Shown here in pieces: positions 50,992-62,336 of a DNA stretch of 64,000 nt. Where the stretch lies: positions 12,084,501 through 12,148,500 of the forward strand of contig OX637394.1 of the NCBI GenBank assembly GCA_951799425.1. The letters run 5' to 3'. The notes under the pieces were generated by a model. It was not told the DNA's origin, searched no databases, and was given only the letters and a program-made list of their open reading frames with translations. The DNA comes from Ilex aquifolium. Taxonomy: Eukaryota > Streptophyta > Magnoliopsida > Aquifoliales > Aquifoliaceae. Positions within the stretch are counted from its first letter, which is position 1, and every line of letters begins with the position of its first letter. Position numbers and translations under genes: made by a program.

Positions 50992-51674
50992 TTCTAATGA
51001 AATTAAATTTGTTTTGTATGACCCTTGGTATTTTCAGACTTTTTAAAGCAATCAACCCAACTGTGCAGCTTGTACTCCCTTCCCTTCTCCATTCCTTCTT
51101 TTTGGAAGCATACACATGAGAAAATTACCATCAAGGAAGAATTTTTTTAAATTTTAGTGTGAAATGTGATTCTTATATTTCTTTCTTTCTTTTTGTATTC
51201 TTGATAGTATATATGTTCTTTTGTTTCTAATCTTTCCTGTCCCCCTTATTTTTTAACATTACAAACTTCGATTGTACAAGCACACTAGAATTTATAGCTT
51301 TAGGGGAATAAAAATAGCATTTAATCTTAAATTTTTATTTTATTCCCTCAAAAAACTTCTATTGCCTTCTAAAAAAATTTAAGTGGCAGAATATCTCCCA
51401 AAACACCAATTCTTTTTATGTACTTGCCATTTTTGTACAAAAAGATGAACAGCAAACAACACATTGCTTTGAGGGACACATGGTAATAAAGAAATCATGG
51501 TGTTTTGTTAGGCTTTTAATCTATAAGAGGAGAATGTGAATACTTCAAAATATTTTATGGCGTGAAGTATCATTAGTTTTTAATTTCTTTTGAATTTGTT
51601 AATTAATTACTTATTCTTTTATGATAACTAGAATTATCTTACGTTTCTTAACAATAAGTTTGATACGGCTGCAG
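50992..51674. other. Remainder of intron 1, nothing recognised
   Basis: AT-rich intron sequence up to the exon 2 acceptor (GGCTGCAG, ending 51674). Confidence 0.6.
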
Positions 51675-51745
51675 GAGGATGTTGACAGTTTTATGAACTG
51701 GTGCGAAATGTGGATGAAATCAGTTGCTATGGATGAGTGGATGAG
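51675..51745 (+). other. Exon 2 of the plus cis-prenyltransferase pseudogene
   Basis: 71 bases between GGCTGCAG and GTACTT. It reads EDVDSFMNWCEMWMKSVAM and onward, and aligns with exon 2 of the minus copy (EELDFLVSIFEEWVKS). The usual hydrophobic positions after motif II are partly lost (DSFM for DFLM). Confidence 0.75.
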
Positions 51746-52124
51746 GTACTTTTGAACAGAGTTATATAAAATTTTCATTTTTCTTCAGTGTGATTGCATG
51801 AATGCATATATATACATATGTTTTATTTGGTGTAATGTTGTAGTTTGTTTTGTTCTCTAGAGATATTGACTCAAAGCGATGGATGAAAACTTCATGAGCC
51901 TACTTTCGAAGGCAGATTATTCTCAGATTTGTCGTAAAAATATTATATGCATCCAAAAGGATTGAATTGAGTATTCCAAGAGGTCTAGTTGGAAGCCTTC
52001 TCCTTGCTAGTAAAAACAAGGTATAAATTATTGACTATCAATTGAAATAACCAAGCTTTCAAATTGTGAGTCACCTTTCGATTCTCTATCTTTGTTCAAA
52101 TTCGTATGCAAATCTCATAAGAAA

Positions 52125-52460
52125 CACTACAAGAAAAAAGGGCAAGGCGACGCAAAAAGTATTGCTTACTGACGCAAATAATTTGCATCGACAAGCAGAC
52201 TTTTTGCATCAACAATGGTGAGGCTAAAAAGCCATGATGTAAGAAGTAATAGCTGACACAAAAAGTATTAGCATCGACAACAAATCGACACAAAAAATAA
52301 GAATCACGTTAGAGTATTTGCGCCAGCAACTTGCTTATGCAAATAATACTACTTGCATTGGTCTTTTGCTGGTGCAAATATTTTTTTCACATGAGAAAAT
52401 GACACTTTTGTGTCGGCAAGTTACCGACGCAAGTAATCTTTTTAAGAAAAAAAAATTATT
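52125..52460 (+). mobile_element. CACTA (En/Spm-like) terminus in intron 2
   Basis: It begins CACTACAAGAAAAAAGGGC, the classic CACTA end. Short subterminal repeats follow around GACGCAAA and TTGCATCGAC in both directions. I find no matching right end before exon 3, so this may be a truncated copy. Confidence 0.65.
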
Positions 52461-53340
52461 TATACTCATTTTTTCTCTTTATTACAAAATGAACCTAATT
52501 TTAGAAAAAAAAAGTAATTCACAAAATAAAATAAAATAAAAATAAAAATAAAAAAATTCTAATATTTATAAAAGAGAGAACATCCATAAAAAATACATAA
52601 CAACATTCGTAGTTTTTACAAGTACAAAATACGTAAACTAACAAATAAAAGTATGAACATATAATCAAACGAAAAAAATATATATTCTTCTAATGCACCA
52701 TCTACTTCTTCCCAAAGCATCATCTACACTTATGTATTGCTTGGAGTAAACTAGTTACAAAACATGTAAGGGCGTATCCCTTCCAGGCTCACATGAGCTA
52801 CAAAAGGAAAAACAAATCTCTAGGAGGTGCAGTCCGTGGGTTGTACCAATAAATAAGACAAAATGGGTTAACAGCTGAAGATGCATCTTAGTAAACATTA
52901 AAGCTACTCAACTAGACAGTTGCTTGGGAGCAGCCACTTGAACATAATTTCATTAATCAATTGGTAATTGTGGTAAGTGCGTCTAATTGGGCTAAGATTT
53001 CTGCAAGAAGTATAAAAGATCTATTCATCCACTCCTCCTCTAGGTGGTGTTTAGGATAATTTCTCTTGTATAATTATGTCAGAGACGATCAAAACACACT
53101 TCTCACTGTAAATTTCGAAAATAAGAGGAAAAATTTCTCAAGTCTTCTCCTCCTAGTTTGTTTTTCAAAGCGACTCAATACATCTCCCTCCATGTAAATT
53201 GTAAAATATGACATGATTTTCTAAATGTAACCCAAAGCATCTTGTTTATTACTGACTTGTTCTCATAATTATCCTTATATGGCTCCAAATTTGTTTGAAA
53301 ATGAGCATGGACGGGCTACTATTCTCTCACATTTTGGCAG

Positions 53341-53782
53341 GAATAATGTTTGATTATCTGTGATCGGGGACAAATCGATGCTCCCCAATTCTCTGCAACA
53401 AGTGATATCTGAAGCAGAGGAGGCTTTAAAGGCAAACTCAAGACTCCATTTTCTAATAGGACTAAGTTATGGTGGAAGATATGACATACTGCAAGCTTGC
53501 AAAAGTGTTGCTAGCAAAGTGAAGGATGGTCTCATTCAATTGGAAGACATCAACCAGAGCATATTTGAACAAGAACTAGAAACCAAGTGTACCAAGTTCC
53601 CCAACCCTGATTTTCATATACGAACAAGTGGCGAACTTAGACTCAGCAACTTCATGCTGTGGCAAGTGCACTTCACTGAATTTTACTTCGCTAACAAATG
53701 TTTCCCTGATTTTGAGGAAGCAGATTTTATAGAGGCCTTGAATTCATATCAAAAACGAGACAGACGGTTTGGTGGGAGATAA
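53341..53782 (+). other. Exon 3 of the plus cis-prenyltransferase pseudogene
   Basis: 442 bases after TTTTGGCAG, ending at TAA 53780-53782. By hand about 69% of residues match exon 3 of the minus copy. The in-frame TGA at 53351-53353 lies before the first conserved motif of this exon. From the ATG at 53381 the rest is open. Confidence 0.8.
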
Positions 53783-54204
53783 GCGTCAGCTCAGCCTCGA
53801 TCTACTAGCATTCATCTCCATAGCCCTTTTCTGGTCGAGGTCGAGTTCCTCCCTTATTGAAAATCCATATGACTTTGTTAAACACAATTCTAGAAGGGTG
53901 TTGCCACAATAAAAAAACGACTCTTGGCAATTCAAGTAAAAATCTACCATCTGTTTGGTTTTCTCTGATTCTAGGTAATTTAGCTGAAAAACCCATATTA
54001 GTATTGTAAGCTCATGCTGGAATTTAATTTGGATTTAGCTGGTTCTTTTTTTCTATGTATATGTACTGTTGCCTCATCACCAAGAAAAATAAATTTTTAG
54101 AGCTTGAACTGTTTAGAGCTATATTAATTAAGCCTCTATTTGGTAACGCTTTTAAAATTATATTATTATTTCATTTAATTTTTTTTTTTTTTGAAAGTTG
54201 CGTT

Positions 54205-55216
54205 TGTTTGATATTTTTGCTTTTTTATTATTTTTTTGGTTTGGATTTGCTACATTCTTCCAATCTAGCTCTTAATAGTATAGACTATTTATATATCAAT
54301 TATGTATTGCAATAATGTTTTTTTCATTGAGGTATTCCCACGTACTTCTTCAACATATATAGTTGTTTTTTTAATATTTTTTGCTTGGATTTACTCCCTT
54401 CTTCCAATTTTAATCGCCACGATGAACATAAAGCTTAGAAAAGCCCAATAAAGCCGGTGGTTAGAGAGACGTCCTATTTTCGTGGTTTTGCAATGCATCC
54501 AATGGATAAATTTTGGATCTAATCTGTAAGAACCCAACTTTGATAGTAGTACAGATGGGTAAATATATACATATTATTGTACATATTAAAATGCAAATAG
54601 ACAATTATACAATAATAATGAAGCATGCTTCCTGCTTTTGAAACATTTTCCTTAAAAAGTACTTAAAAAAAGTTACCAGTTAGTAAACAAGCCAGTGTAT
54701 GTGCACGTCCTCAGAAATGGGGTAATTAGTGCCATAAACTAAATTAACACAAAGATTAGACCCCGTTAGACTATGTCTTAGGCTCTCCAATTCTGCATTG
54801 AATTTTATACTTTTCAGACATAAGAAGGGGCCATTTACTCAGATAGCTTATGATACTAAGATTCATATACTTTATGGTGCAAACCATAGGGTCATAAGCA
54901 TGCGTCATAATTATTCAAACAATTCCTGACACAACTTGAAGTGATATAAACCTTACGTCATGCTACTGTCAATTATAAATAACTCGATTTTGGGATAACA
55001 AACTCATTTAATTGGTAAAACCTGTCATAGAATTAGATGATTTTTTGTTTGGTTTTCTTGGAATTGGGATTGGGTGGATTCTTAACTTATGTGTAAAAGG
55101 TTTGGTTGAGAAAAAAAGAGTCCAAGTCTTAGGGTTTCTTATTTAGGGGCTATTAATGCCAAGCGGTACGAAATATTATGAACCAGACACAACATGATAC
55201 AACACGATTGTCGCTT
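54205..55216. repeat. Left arm of a large inverted repeat between the two genes
   Basis: It pairs in reverse with 55891-56800. Marker blocks are AAGCCGGTGGTTAGAGAGAC (near 54451, reversed near 56515), CAACTTTGATAGTAGTACAG, and GCCAAGCGGTACGAAATATT (near 55158, reversed near 55940). The left arm has an extra 140 bases or so near 54700-54840. Samples of aligned sequence give about 90-93% identity. Confidence 0.9.
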
Positions 55217-55256
55217 ATATATATATATATTAGAACCTACACCTAGTAAAAAGTTA

Positions 55257-55617
55257 GGGCAACTCTAATCCAACTTTCCATTTTAGCTACTCAAAATATA
55301 TTTAAATATTACATTTTGTATTTTAAAGAGTCACTTTTACTAGTTCCCTCCAACTACGGTCTCTATTTTTAGCTAACTACTTTATCTAATTTTCACTAAC
55401 TTCTACTAATTTAAAGGGAATTGTAACATATATATAGAGAGAGATAGACAGAGAAAGGGGTAGAGAGTTTAGAGAGGCTGAATGACTCTCCACATTTGGA
55501 GAGCCATTTTGGTGGAATGAGAAATAGAGAGTGGGTTAGAGAGTTTTTTTTTTAGTGTTTAGCTAGCTAAAATAGCTAAAAAAAGAAAAAGAAATTGAGA
55601 GTGGGTTGGAGTTGCTC
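55257..55617. mobile_element. PIF/Harbinger-type MITE, copy 2, in the inverted-repeat loop
   Basis: 361 bp, TTA on each side (55254-55256 and 55618-55620). Ends are GGGCAACTCTAATCC and, inward from the right, GAGCAACTCCAACCC. It is related along its length to 31563-31900. Confidence 0.85.
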
Positions 55618-55890
55618 TTAATCCAATATATTTTTTTCAATTTTACATGCGAACATATTACCAACATTAGTTCATAGAGGATCCACTCTGTATAGATGAG
55701 CACCCCAGTCAATTATGGTGGGTGATATACAGGGTCATATTGTAAGATTTTTTTTATTATGACTACATTACTTGACATATCATTAAATCGATGTATTAAA
55801 TCCGAGTCCTAAAATTATTATTCATAACCTAATACACACACCCAAACACAACCCCCAAACACAAACACACCCACCCCCAAAGATTTTTTA

Positions 55891-56800
55891 TTAAGCGACA
55901 ATTGTGTTGTATTATGTTGTGTCTAGTTCATAATATTTCATACCGCTTGGCATGAATAGCCCCTGAATAAGAAACCCTTAGACTAGGACTCTTTTTTCTC
56001 GACCAAACCCTTTACACATAAGTCTCTCATAAGTTAAGAATCCACCCAATCCCAATTCCAAAAAAACAAAATCATCTAATTCTATGACAGATTGTACCAA
56101 TTAAATGAGTTTGTTATCTCAAAATCGAGTTATTTATAATTGACAGTAACATGACGTATTATTTTTAGGTTTATATCACTTCAAATTGTGTCAAGAATTA
56201 TGACGTACGCATGCTTATGACCCTATGGCTAGCACCATAAAGTATATGAATCTTACTATCACAAGCTATCTGAGTACATGCACATACACTGGCTTGTTTA
56301 CTAACTGGTAACTTTTTTAAGTACTTTTTAAAGAAAATGTTTCAAAAGTAGGAAGCATGCTTCATTATTATTTTATAATTGTCTATTTGCATTTTAATAT
56401 GTATAATAATATGTATATATTTACCCATCTGTACTACTATCAAAGTTGGGTTCTTAAAGATTAGATCCAAAATTTATCCATTTAGTTCATTGAAACACCA
56501 CGAAAATAGGGCGTCTCTCTAACCACCGGCTTTGTCTGGCTTTTCTAAGCTTTATGTGCACCATGGCCATTAAAATTGGAAGAAGGGAGTAAATCCAAAC
56601 AAAAAAAATTAACAAAACAACTATATTGTTAAAGAAGTACATAGGAATATCTCAATTAAAAAAACATTATGGCAATACATAATTGATATATAAATAGCCT
56701 ATTTTCATAGGTGTTATAGATGCAATTAAGAGCTAGATTGGAAGAATGTAGCAAATCCAAACAAAAAAATTCATAAAAAAGCAAAAATATCAAACAAATA
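55891..56800. repeat. Right arm of the inverted repeat
   Basis: Reverse partner of 54205-55216. Beyond the outer ends, weaker similarity continues toward both exon 3 ends, for example GAAAACCCATATTA in both 3' flanks. The duplication therefore includes the genes. Confidence 0.9.
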
Positions 56801-57368
56801 CGGAGGACCTTTTTATTATTTTATATATTAAAAATCCGGTAAAACTAAAATTAGTTTATACGGCAAATGAGAGACCCTAGTCTAGTTAACTATACATTTT
56901 ATAATAGTAAAGATGCGTTCAATTAAATTTAACAATGGACTTCTGGTCCAATGGTGTTGTTTGCCTTGTGAAGACTTTGTCTTCTTAAAGTCAAAAATCC
57001 AAGTCTCTCTTATCAAAAAAAAAAATGTGTTCAACTAAGCTTAAAAAAAGGGGGACCAAGTCTTTACAAAAAAAATTAAAAATGCAAAACAAACAAACAA
57101 TTTCAAAAATACTTAAAAAGCTTGACAAACAAAAATAAAAATTTAATTCAATATCAAACATTACTTAATTCATTTAACTCAAAACTTTTGAAGCATTAAG
57201 CAGTTATTTTATTTCACGCTAGGCTGACATTACTTTTAATAAAAAAAAAGAAAAGAAAAAGTTGAGCTTGAATGAAATTCCAACATAAACTTGCCATAAT
57301 AATATGGGTTTTCAAGTTGAATTACATATAATCAAAAAGAAATTAAGTAGTTGGGTAGATGTTGAATA

Positions 57369-57813
57369 CTAACTACGTCCACCATATCGTCTTTCTCTTT
57401 GTTGAAATGAGCTTAGAGCCTCTATAAAGTCTGCTTCTCCGTAATCCGGAAAAAATGTTTTAGAAAAATAAAGTTCACTATAAGCCAACTGCCATAGCAT
57501 GAAGTTGCTGACTCTACATTCGCCACCTGTTCGTATAAGTAGATCAGGACTGGGGAATTTGGTACACTTTGTTTGCAGCTCTTGCTCAAATAGGCTCTCA
57601 TCAATATCTTGCAGTTGAATAAGACCATCTTTTACTTTGCTAGACACGCTTTTGCAAGCTTGCAATATCTCATATCTTCCACCATAACCAAGCGCTACCA
57701 TAACATGGAGTCCTGAATTTGCCTTCAAGGCCACCTCTGCTTCAGATAATACTTCCTCTATAGACCTAGGGAGCAGCGATTTATTCCCGATCACAGAAAA
57801 CCGAACATTTTGC
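57369..57813 (-). other. Exon 3 of the minus cis-prenyltransferase gene
   Basis: Acceptor CTTCACAG, then GCAAAATGTTCGG; stop TAG at 57369-57371. It encodes about half of the protein, from motif QNVRFSVIGNKS to the C-terminal RRYGGRS. Confidence 0.88.
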
Positions 57814-60800
57814 CTGTGAAGAAAATAATAGCTCAAACATGGTTGTTTATATAATAAAACACAAAACTCCTGAAAGCATCTATAATATAAAACAGGACAT
57901 GCTTCAATAAGTTCATTCAACGGTCTCAAATAGGCTCATTCAACAGCTACCAACATCCTAATCAAAACCATTCATATTGAATTCTCTCTCCCCCCAAAAA
58001 AAATTCATCACTTCTCACTTACATCGCACCGTGCCCCCCCCTAGTAAAATAATAAAACACAACGCGGCCCAGACCTTTGCAATCCAATGATTTGTCTTAA
58101 AACTTACATATTAACCATAGTGTAAATCTATTTTACGTATAACCCTGTATTTCACCTCAGGCCCTTGTGTCTTGAAAATTGGATTTTTTTGGTGGCTGGT
58201 CCTATATACTTTTAAGGTGCGAGTACTTTTTTTTTTTTGGTCTTAAAGAAAAAATCTATTTCAAAAAACCCGTTTAAAATCTCCTTTATTTTAAATCTTT
58301 TATGTGTGTGTGTGTGCATGCATACATATATATTCATGAAAAAAAACACAACGAAGACAAAAACGACAAACCATTGATTGATTCATGATACTACGATTCC
58401 AAACAGTGGTGTTTTATATATTTGTATATATATACTTATACCTGTGCTAGAAGAAGAAGATGTCAAATAAGCGAAAGCTTGAATGTGCTACGATTAAGGC
58501 CAATTCTACAACGAAAAACTAAGGTTCTTTAAAGGAAATTGGAGCAGTGAAACGCATATTTCACTGCCCAACAAATTCAAATGACAATAACATATATGTT
58601 TCATTGCCCAAATTGGACCGTGAAAAACATATTTCACTGCCCAATTTTCACTCCCCAAAGTGAATTGAAGATGTCATGTATATAGTACACGTTTTTTTAT
58701 CATCTAAGTCCAACTATAAGCCAATATCAATTGATTCGTTTAACATTATCACCAAGTATATGAGGATAATATAGCAAGACGTTTTCTACTAGTAAGGAGG
58801 AGATCTTTAGTTGGAATATCAAAAGATAGGAGTAATTTCCTCCATTATTATATTTTGATTCTATCACATAGTGTATTTGCTTACAGTTTCACTTTTATAT
58901 AACGGTGATAGTTGTAAATCAAACAATCATTTGAGAACACAAAGATGTAACCTTTGCGGGAGAGCATTTGGCCTGTAGATGTCATGTAGGCCTTATAAGT
59001 TCAATCACGTTATTTTTTTGTGTTATTGTTTTTCTAATGAATAGATATGTAAGTGTCTATTCATGCAATTGTGGAAAAAAAAGTTATGAACAAGTTATTT
59101 TTGAGCAATTTTGGGCTCAAATAAAAGTGGGACTCACACCTCAAAATTGGTGGAACTAAGTTTAAACGCGTTATCCTCTGCGAAGAGATTAACGTGGTAT
59201 ATTTAAATGTTCAAAACTATTAAATATTGAATGATAAATTATGTCTCAAAGTGACCCACTTGAATGAATGAAAGGAATTAAGTTTAATAAAATGTAGTGT
59301 ATAATGCTTGTTCCATATTAAAAATAAACCAAAAACTAATATACTTCTAGTTGGTTGCAGGGCCGGCTCAACTGCATTAAAAAAAAAGTATGGGCTTTAG
59401 GCGCCAAATTTTTAAATACATTATTAACCCATAAAAAAATTGAATTTTTTAAATTTTAAACCCTAAAAAAAGGCCCCAAAATATTTAGTACAATCAACAT
59501 TTTTATTGTAATAATTTGGGTCTATGATTCAATTCATAACATTAGAAATCTAAAAATCATAAGTTGAAAAAATAAAAAGTAGTCAAAAGTCAACTCATAT
59601 TTACTCATTCTCTCTCTGTGTAAAAATTAGTACAAAACATTAAAAAAAAGTTAAAATTAAACTTTCTTTCTGATAAAAAAATAAAAACAAAAGTTAAAAT
59701 ATTTTTTTCAGTAACACTAGCACGTCCTTCTTAGATATCTCTCATGTAATAAATTGAAAATATATTAATTTTTTTTAAAAATTAATATTAAAAATAAAAA
59801 AAGGCCTCATTTAGTGTTTTCGCTTTAGGCCTCCAATTGCCTAAAGCCACCCCTGGTTGGTTGCTGCCACGACCCGGTCGGGCTTGGGCCTTGGGTTAAA
59901 AAGATTTTTTTTTTTTTTGCAGAAAATTTATTTGGTGCGGTGTGGGTTATGGATCAAACCAAACGGATTCGAACACAGATTGCAGTTAGTCTTCCAACCA
60001 AAATTTAAAATTTTTGTTCGTTTATTATTTGAATTTGACGCTAATTTCTTATGTGTCTATTCATTCCAGATGTGTCTTTTCCTTTCATTACTATTCGTTT
60101 AACAGTGTATCTGTTCAACGAACAATGGCATCTCGTGCCTTTTTAGGCAATCCGAACAGACACTAAGGGTATATAAAATGACTGCCCTACAATCATTTTT
60201 AATATACGAGAAACATATAGAAAGTTTCTACATACTACTACATCTGTCCTCTTTCTTTCTGCATTATATTTTTTATTCAATTCAAGTACAAAACATAAGT
60301 TATGTTCGTTGGTCTTTGGAGATTGAATTGCTACTTTTGCAAAGGAGAAATCCGTCCTATTTTAAGAGACAACTGTTTATCAACCTTGAGCACCAAGAAT
60401 GAACAAATCTATATTAAGAAAACAGTGATTCACAGGACTTGGATTATTTCTTAATTCTAGTATTTTGTTATTGTTGTTATGCAATCAAGTAAGTGTGTCA
60501 TTTCAATTTTTATTATACATTCTATTTTATATAAATAGTTTGCATATATATACTTAGTGATTATAGATTTGTAACAGTAATTTTAATTCAATTATTATAT
60601 ATTAGATGGAAGAAAAATTGGAATTCTAATATTATAGATGTGAATCTCTTCACTGAGTTTTGAAGTACCTCGCCCACTCCTCCATATTTGATTTTACCCA
60701 TTCTTCGAATATGCTCACTAAAAAATCAAGCTCTTCCTGCACCATGTCAAACTAATTGTTAAGGAACCTAAAATAATTCTAGCAATTATCAGAAAAAGAA

Positions 60801-62241
60801 AATTAGTAAATAACAAATTCATCACTAAAAAAATTACATCCTTTTTTGTTTGGCCTAAAGTTGAAGATTATAGTGTAAGCAACTATTGAAATTCATGAAA
60901 CTAAAAAACTAAGGATAATGAGGATTAGAAACAAAGGATATCTAGAATACAAAAAGAAAAAAAAAAAGGACAAATTCACCCTTAATCTCTCATATCTCAG
61001 TCTCGGTTATTTCTCTCTATTATTCCATTTGGATTGTTTTCTCATCTCCTTGATAGATTTTCAGTACAACTACAATACACTGTTGCGTGTGTGTATATAT
61101 ATATATATCTATATAATAAAGTAGTTTACAATTCAAATCTCAAAAGATAAATAAAATGACTTTTGCTTTCGTGGTTGAGATCGTTTTAAATTTTACTTTA
61201 AAGTTAATCTAACGGCTAATATTAACACCCTAAATTTAATAGGAAAAATAGGCCCCTAAGGGTGCGTTTGGAATGATTTTTTAAAAGTACTTCTAGAAAT
61301 TATTTTTCATAAATACTTTAAAAAAAATAATAGTGTTTGAAACCGCACCACCACTACTACCACCATCACCACCCCCACCACCCCCACCACCACCCCCACA
61401 ACCACCCCCACCGCCACAGTCGTCGTCGCCGCCACCAACGCCCCCCCACCGCGCGCCGCCACCACCGCCTCCGTGCGCCACCACCACCGCCGCCACTACC
61501 GTCACCACCGCCACCACGGTCATTGCCACCCACCACAACCATCACCGTCTCCTACCACTACCACTGTCGCCCACCACCTCTCACCCCTACTATAAACTGA
61601 TGCTTAAATTCTTTTATCTCTTCTCTATGTTTGTGATTTGATTTTGGATATGAATACAAATATGTTTATTGTTTACCATTTTTTATTACACTGTGCCTTC
61701 AGGCACAGACAATAACTAGAATATATATATATATATATATATTAGGAACTGAAGAAAGATATTTCATATTTCAGCAAAAAAAAATGGTGTTGTATGAAAA
61801 TAATGGCTATTGTAGAACAGAACTACCACCGACTTTGGGACGAGTCAAAGTTTCAGTAGAAACACCATAAACAGTAAAGACTTGAACTCCCCATTTGTCA
61901 CAGAGACGAGTGAGCTCCGTAAGTCGCCGGCTAATGGTACTATGACCTTGTTGCACCGACAAACCCCTCTGTCGGGCCCACCTCCTGTGGCCATCCGGAA
62001 TGAAGCCGACATGTTTAGGCATAAGTTCGCGCCGGAGACCGTCGGGCAATTCCACTTGTTGCGATGAATTCACAAGCTGCATGTGAAATTTGGGAACAGA
62101 TATTGAAAGGCATGAGTTTGATTTGTTTCTTCCTTTCGAAAGAGCAGAGTCAGAGGTAAAAGAAGAGAAGGGTTTGTTTTGGAAATGAGAGAGAGTAGTG
62201 TTCTTAGGAGGAAGAGGAACAGGGAACCGCAAGGAGAGCAT
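57369..62241 (-). CDS. cis-prenyltransferase (dehydrodolichyl diphosphate synthase-like), plastid-type leader
   Basis: Three exons on the minus strand: 62241-61834, 60736-60669 and 57813-57369. With GT-AG junctions they join in phase to 306 codons and a stop, normal for plant family members. Residues 1-60 are Ser/Thr-rich and basic, like a plastid transit peptide. The core follows in order: ELMPKHVGFIPDGHRRWA, VYGVSTETLTRPK, GYGGRYEILQACKS, LLIRTGGECRVSNFMLW and RRYGGRS. The enzyme would condense isopentenyl diphosphate with an allylic starter. Motif I has His for the usual Asn (DGN), and motif II has STET for STEN. Both Asn sites are conserved in the family and lie in the active site, so activity or substrate may differ. 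Introns hold a Helitron and a hAT element, yet the frame is open. Confidence 0.85.
57814..60668 (-). other. Intron 2 of the minus cis-prenyltransferase gene
   Basis: 2855 bases with one hAT-type insertion. At 58540-58660 a phrase like ATATTTCACTGCCCAA occurs three times. Short open frames here (for example 58968-59159) are not supported. Confidence 0.75.
59358..59855. mobile_element. hAT-type MITE in intron 2 of the minus gene
   Basis: 498 bp from CAGGGCCGGCTCAAC to AAAGCCACCCCTG, with a perfect 8-bp duplication GTTGGTTG (59350-59357 and 59856-59863). Both ends carry GGGCTTTAGGC or its mirror. No transposase. Confidence 0.9.
60669..60736 (-). other. Exon 2 of the minus cis-prenyltransferase gene
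   Basis: 68 bases between GTGCAG and GTACTT on the minus strand, reading EELDFLVSIFEEWVKSNM and onward. It is too short for ordinary frame searches and was found by matching the plus copy. It restores the helix after motif II. Confidence 0.85.
61108..61719 (+). mobile_element. Non-autonomous Helitron, second copy, in intron 1 of the minus gene
   Basis: It starts TCTATATAATAAAGTAG and ends with hairpin GTGCCTTCAGGCAC and ACAATAACTAG. 612 bp, same family as 38469-49011, with a (CCACC)n-rich core (61350-61560). It is inserted in an (AT)n run, and the base after CTAG is A rather than T, probably from slippage in that run. Confidence 0.87.
61834..62241 (-). other. Exon 1 of the minus cis-prenyltransferase gene
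   Basis: 136 codons from ATG (62241) to CCCAAA before the GT at 61833. It carries the transit-peptide-like leader and motifs I and II. The start is supported by a TATA-like box 96 bases upstream and by alignment with the plus copy. Confidence 0.86.
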
Positions 62242-62336
62242 TCTGCAACGTTAATGAGTCTCTTTTCAGTCTTTTGGTTCAAACAATATATTCACTTTGT
62301 TGGAACTTGGTAATAATACTTCTGCTGCCACAAGGG

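Larger units (their letters stand above)
37042..53782 (+). pseudogene. cis-prenyltransferase (dehydrodolichyl diphosphate synthase-like), probable pseudogene
   Basis: Members of this family add isopentenyl diphosphate in cis to build long polyprenyl diphosphates. Three exons fit GT-AG splicing and keep phase: 37042-37506, 51675-51745 and 53341-53782. The N-terminus is basic and rich in Ser/Thr, like a plastid transit peptide. Motif I reads MPKHVSVRDGNRRWA, one residue shorter than the usual HVxxIMDGNRRWA, and motif II STENW is kept. Exon 3 has the YGGRYDI, IRTSGELRLSNFMLW and RRFGGR motifs. Its fourth codon in frame is TGA (53351-53353), where the paralogue has CGG, so translation would stop after about 182 residues and lose the C-terminal half. 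CGA to TGA by CpG decay is a likely cause. Intron 1 has grown to 14.2 kb by nested insertions. Confidence 0.8.

Noticed and set aside
51861-52015. Possible extra exon of the plus cis-prenyltransferase (CTCTAG acceptor, then RDIDSKRW)
   Set aside because: It hits a stop quickly, has no match in the minus paralogue, and exon 2 joins exon 3 in phase without it.
61807-61833. Reading exon 1 of the minus gene through to TAG as a short intronless protein
   Set aside because: The frame after CCCAAA loses family similarity exactly at a GT, and exons 2 and 3 continue in phase.
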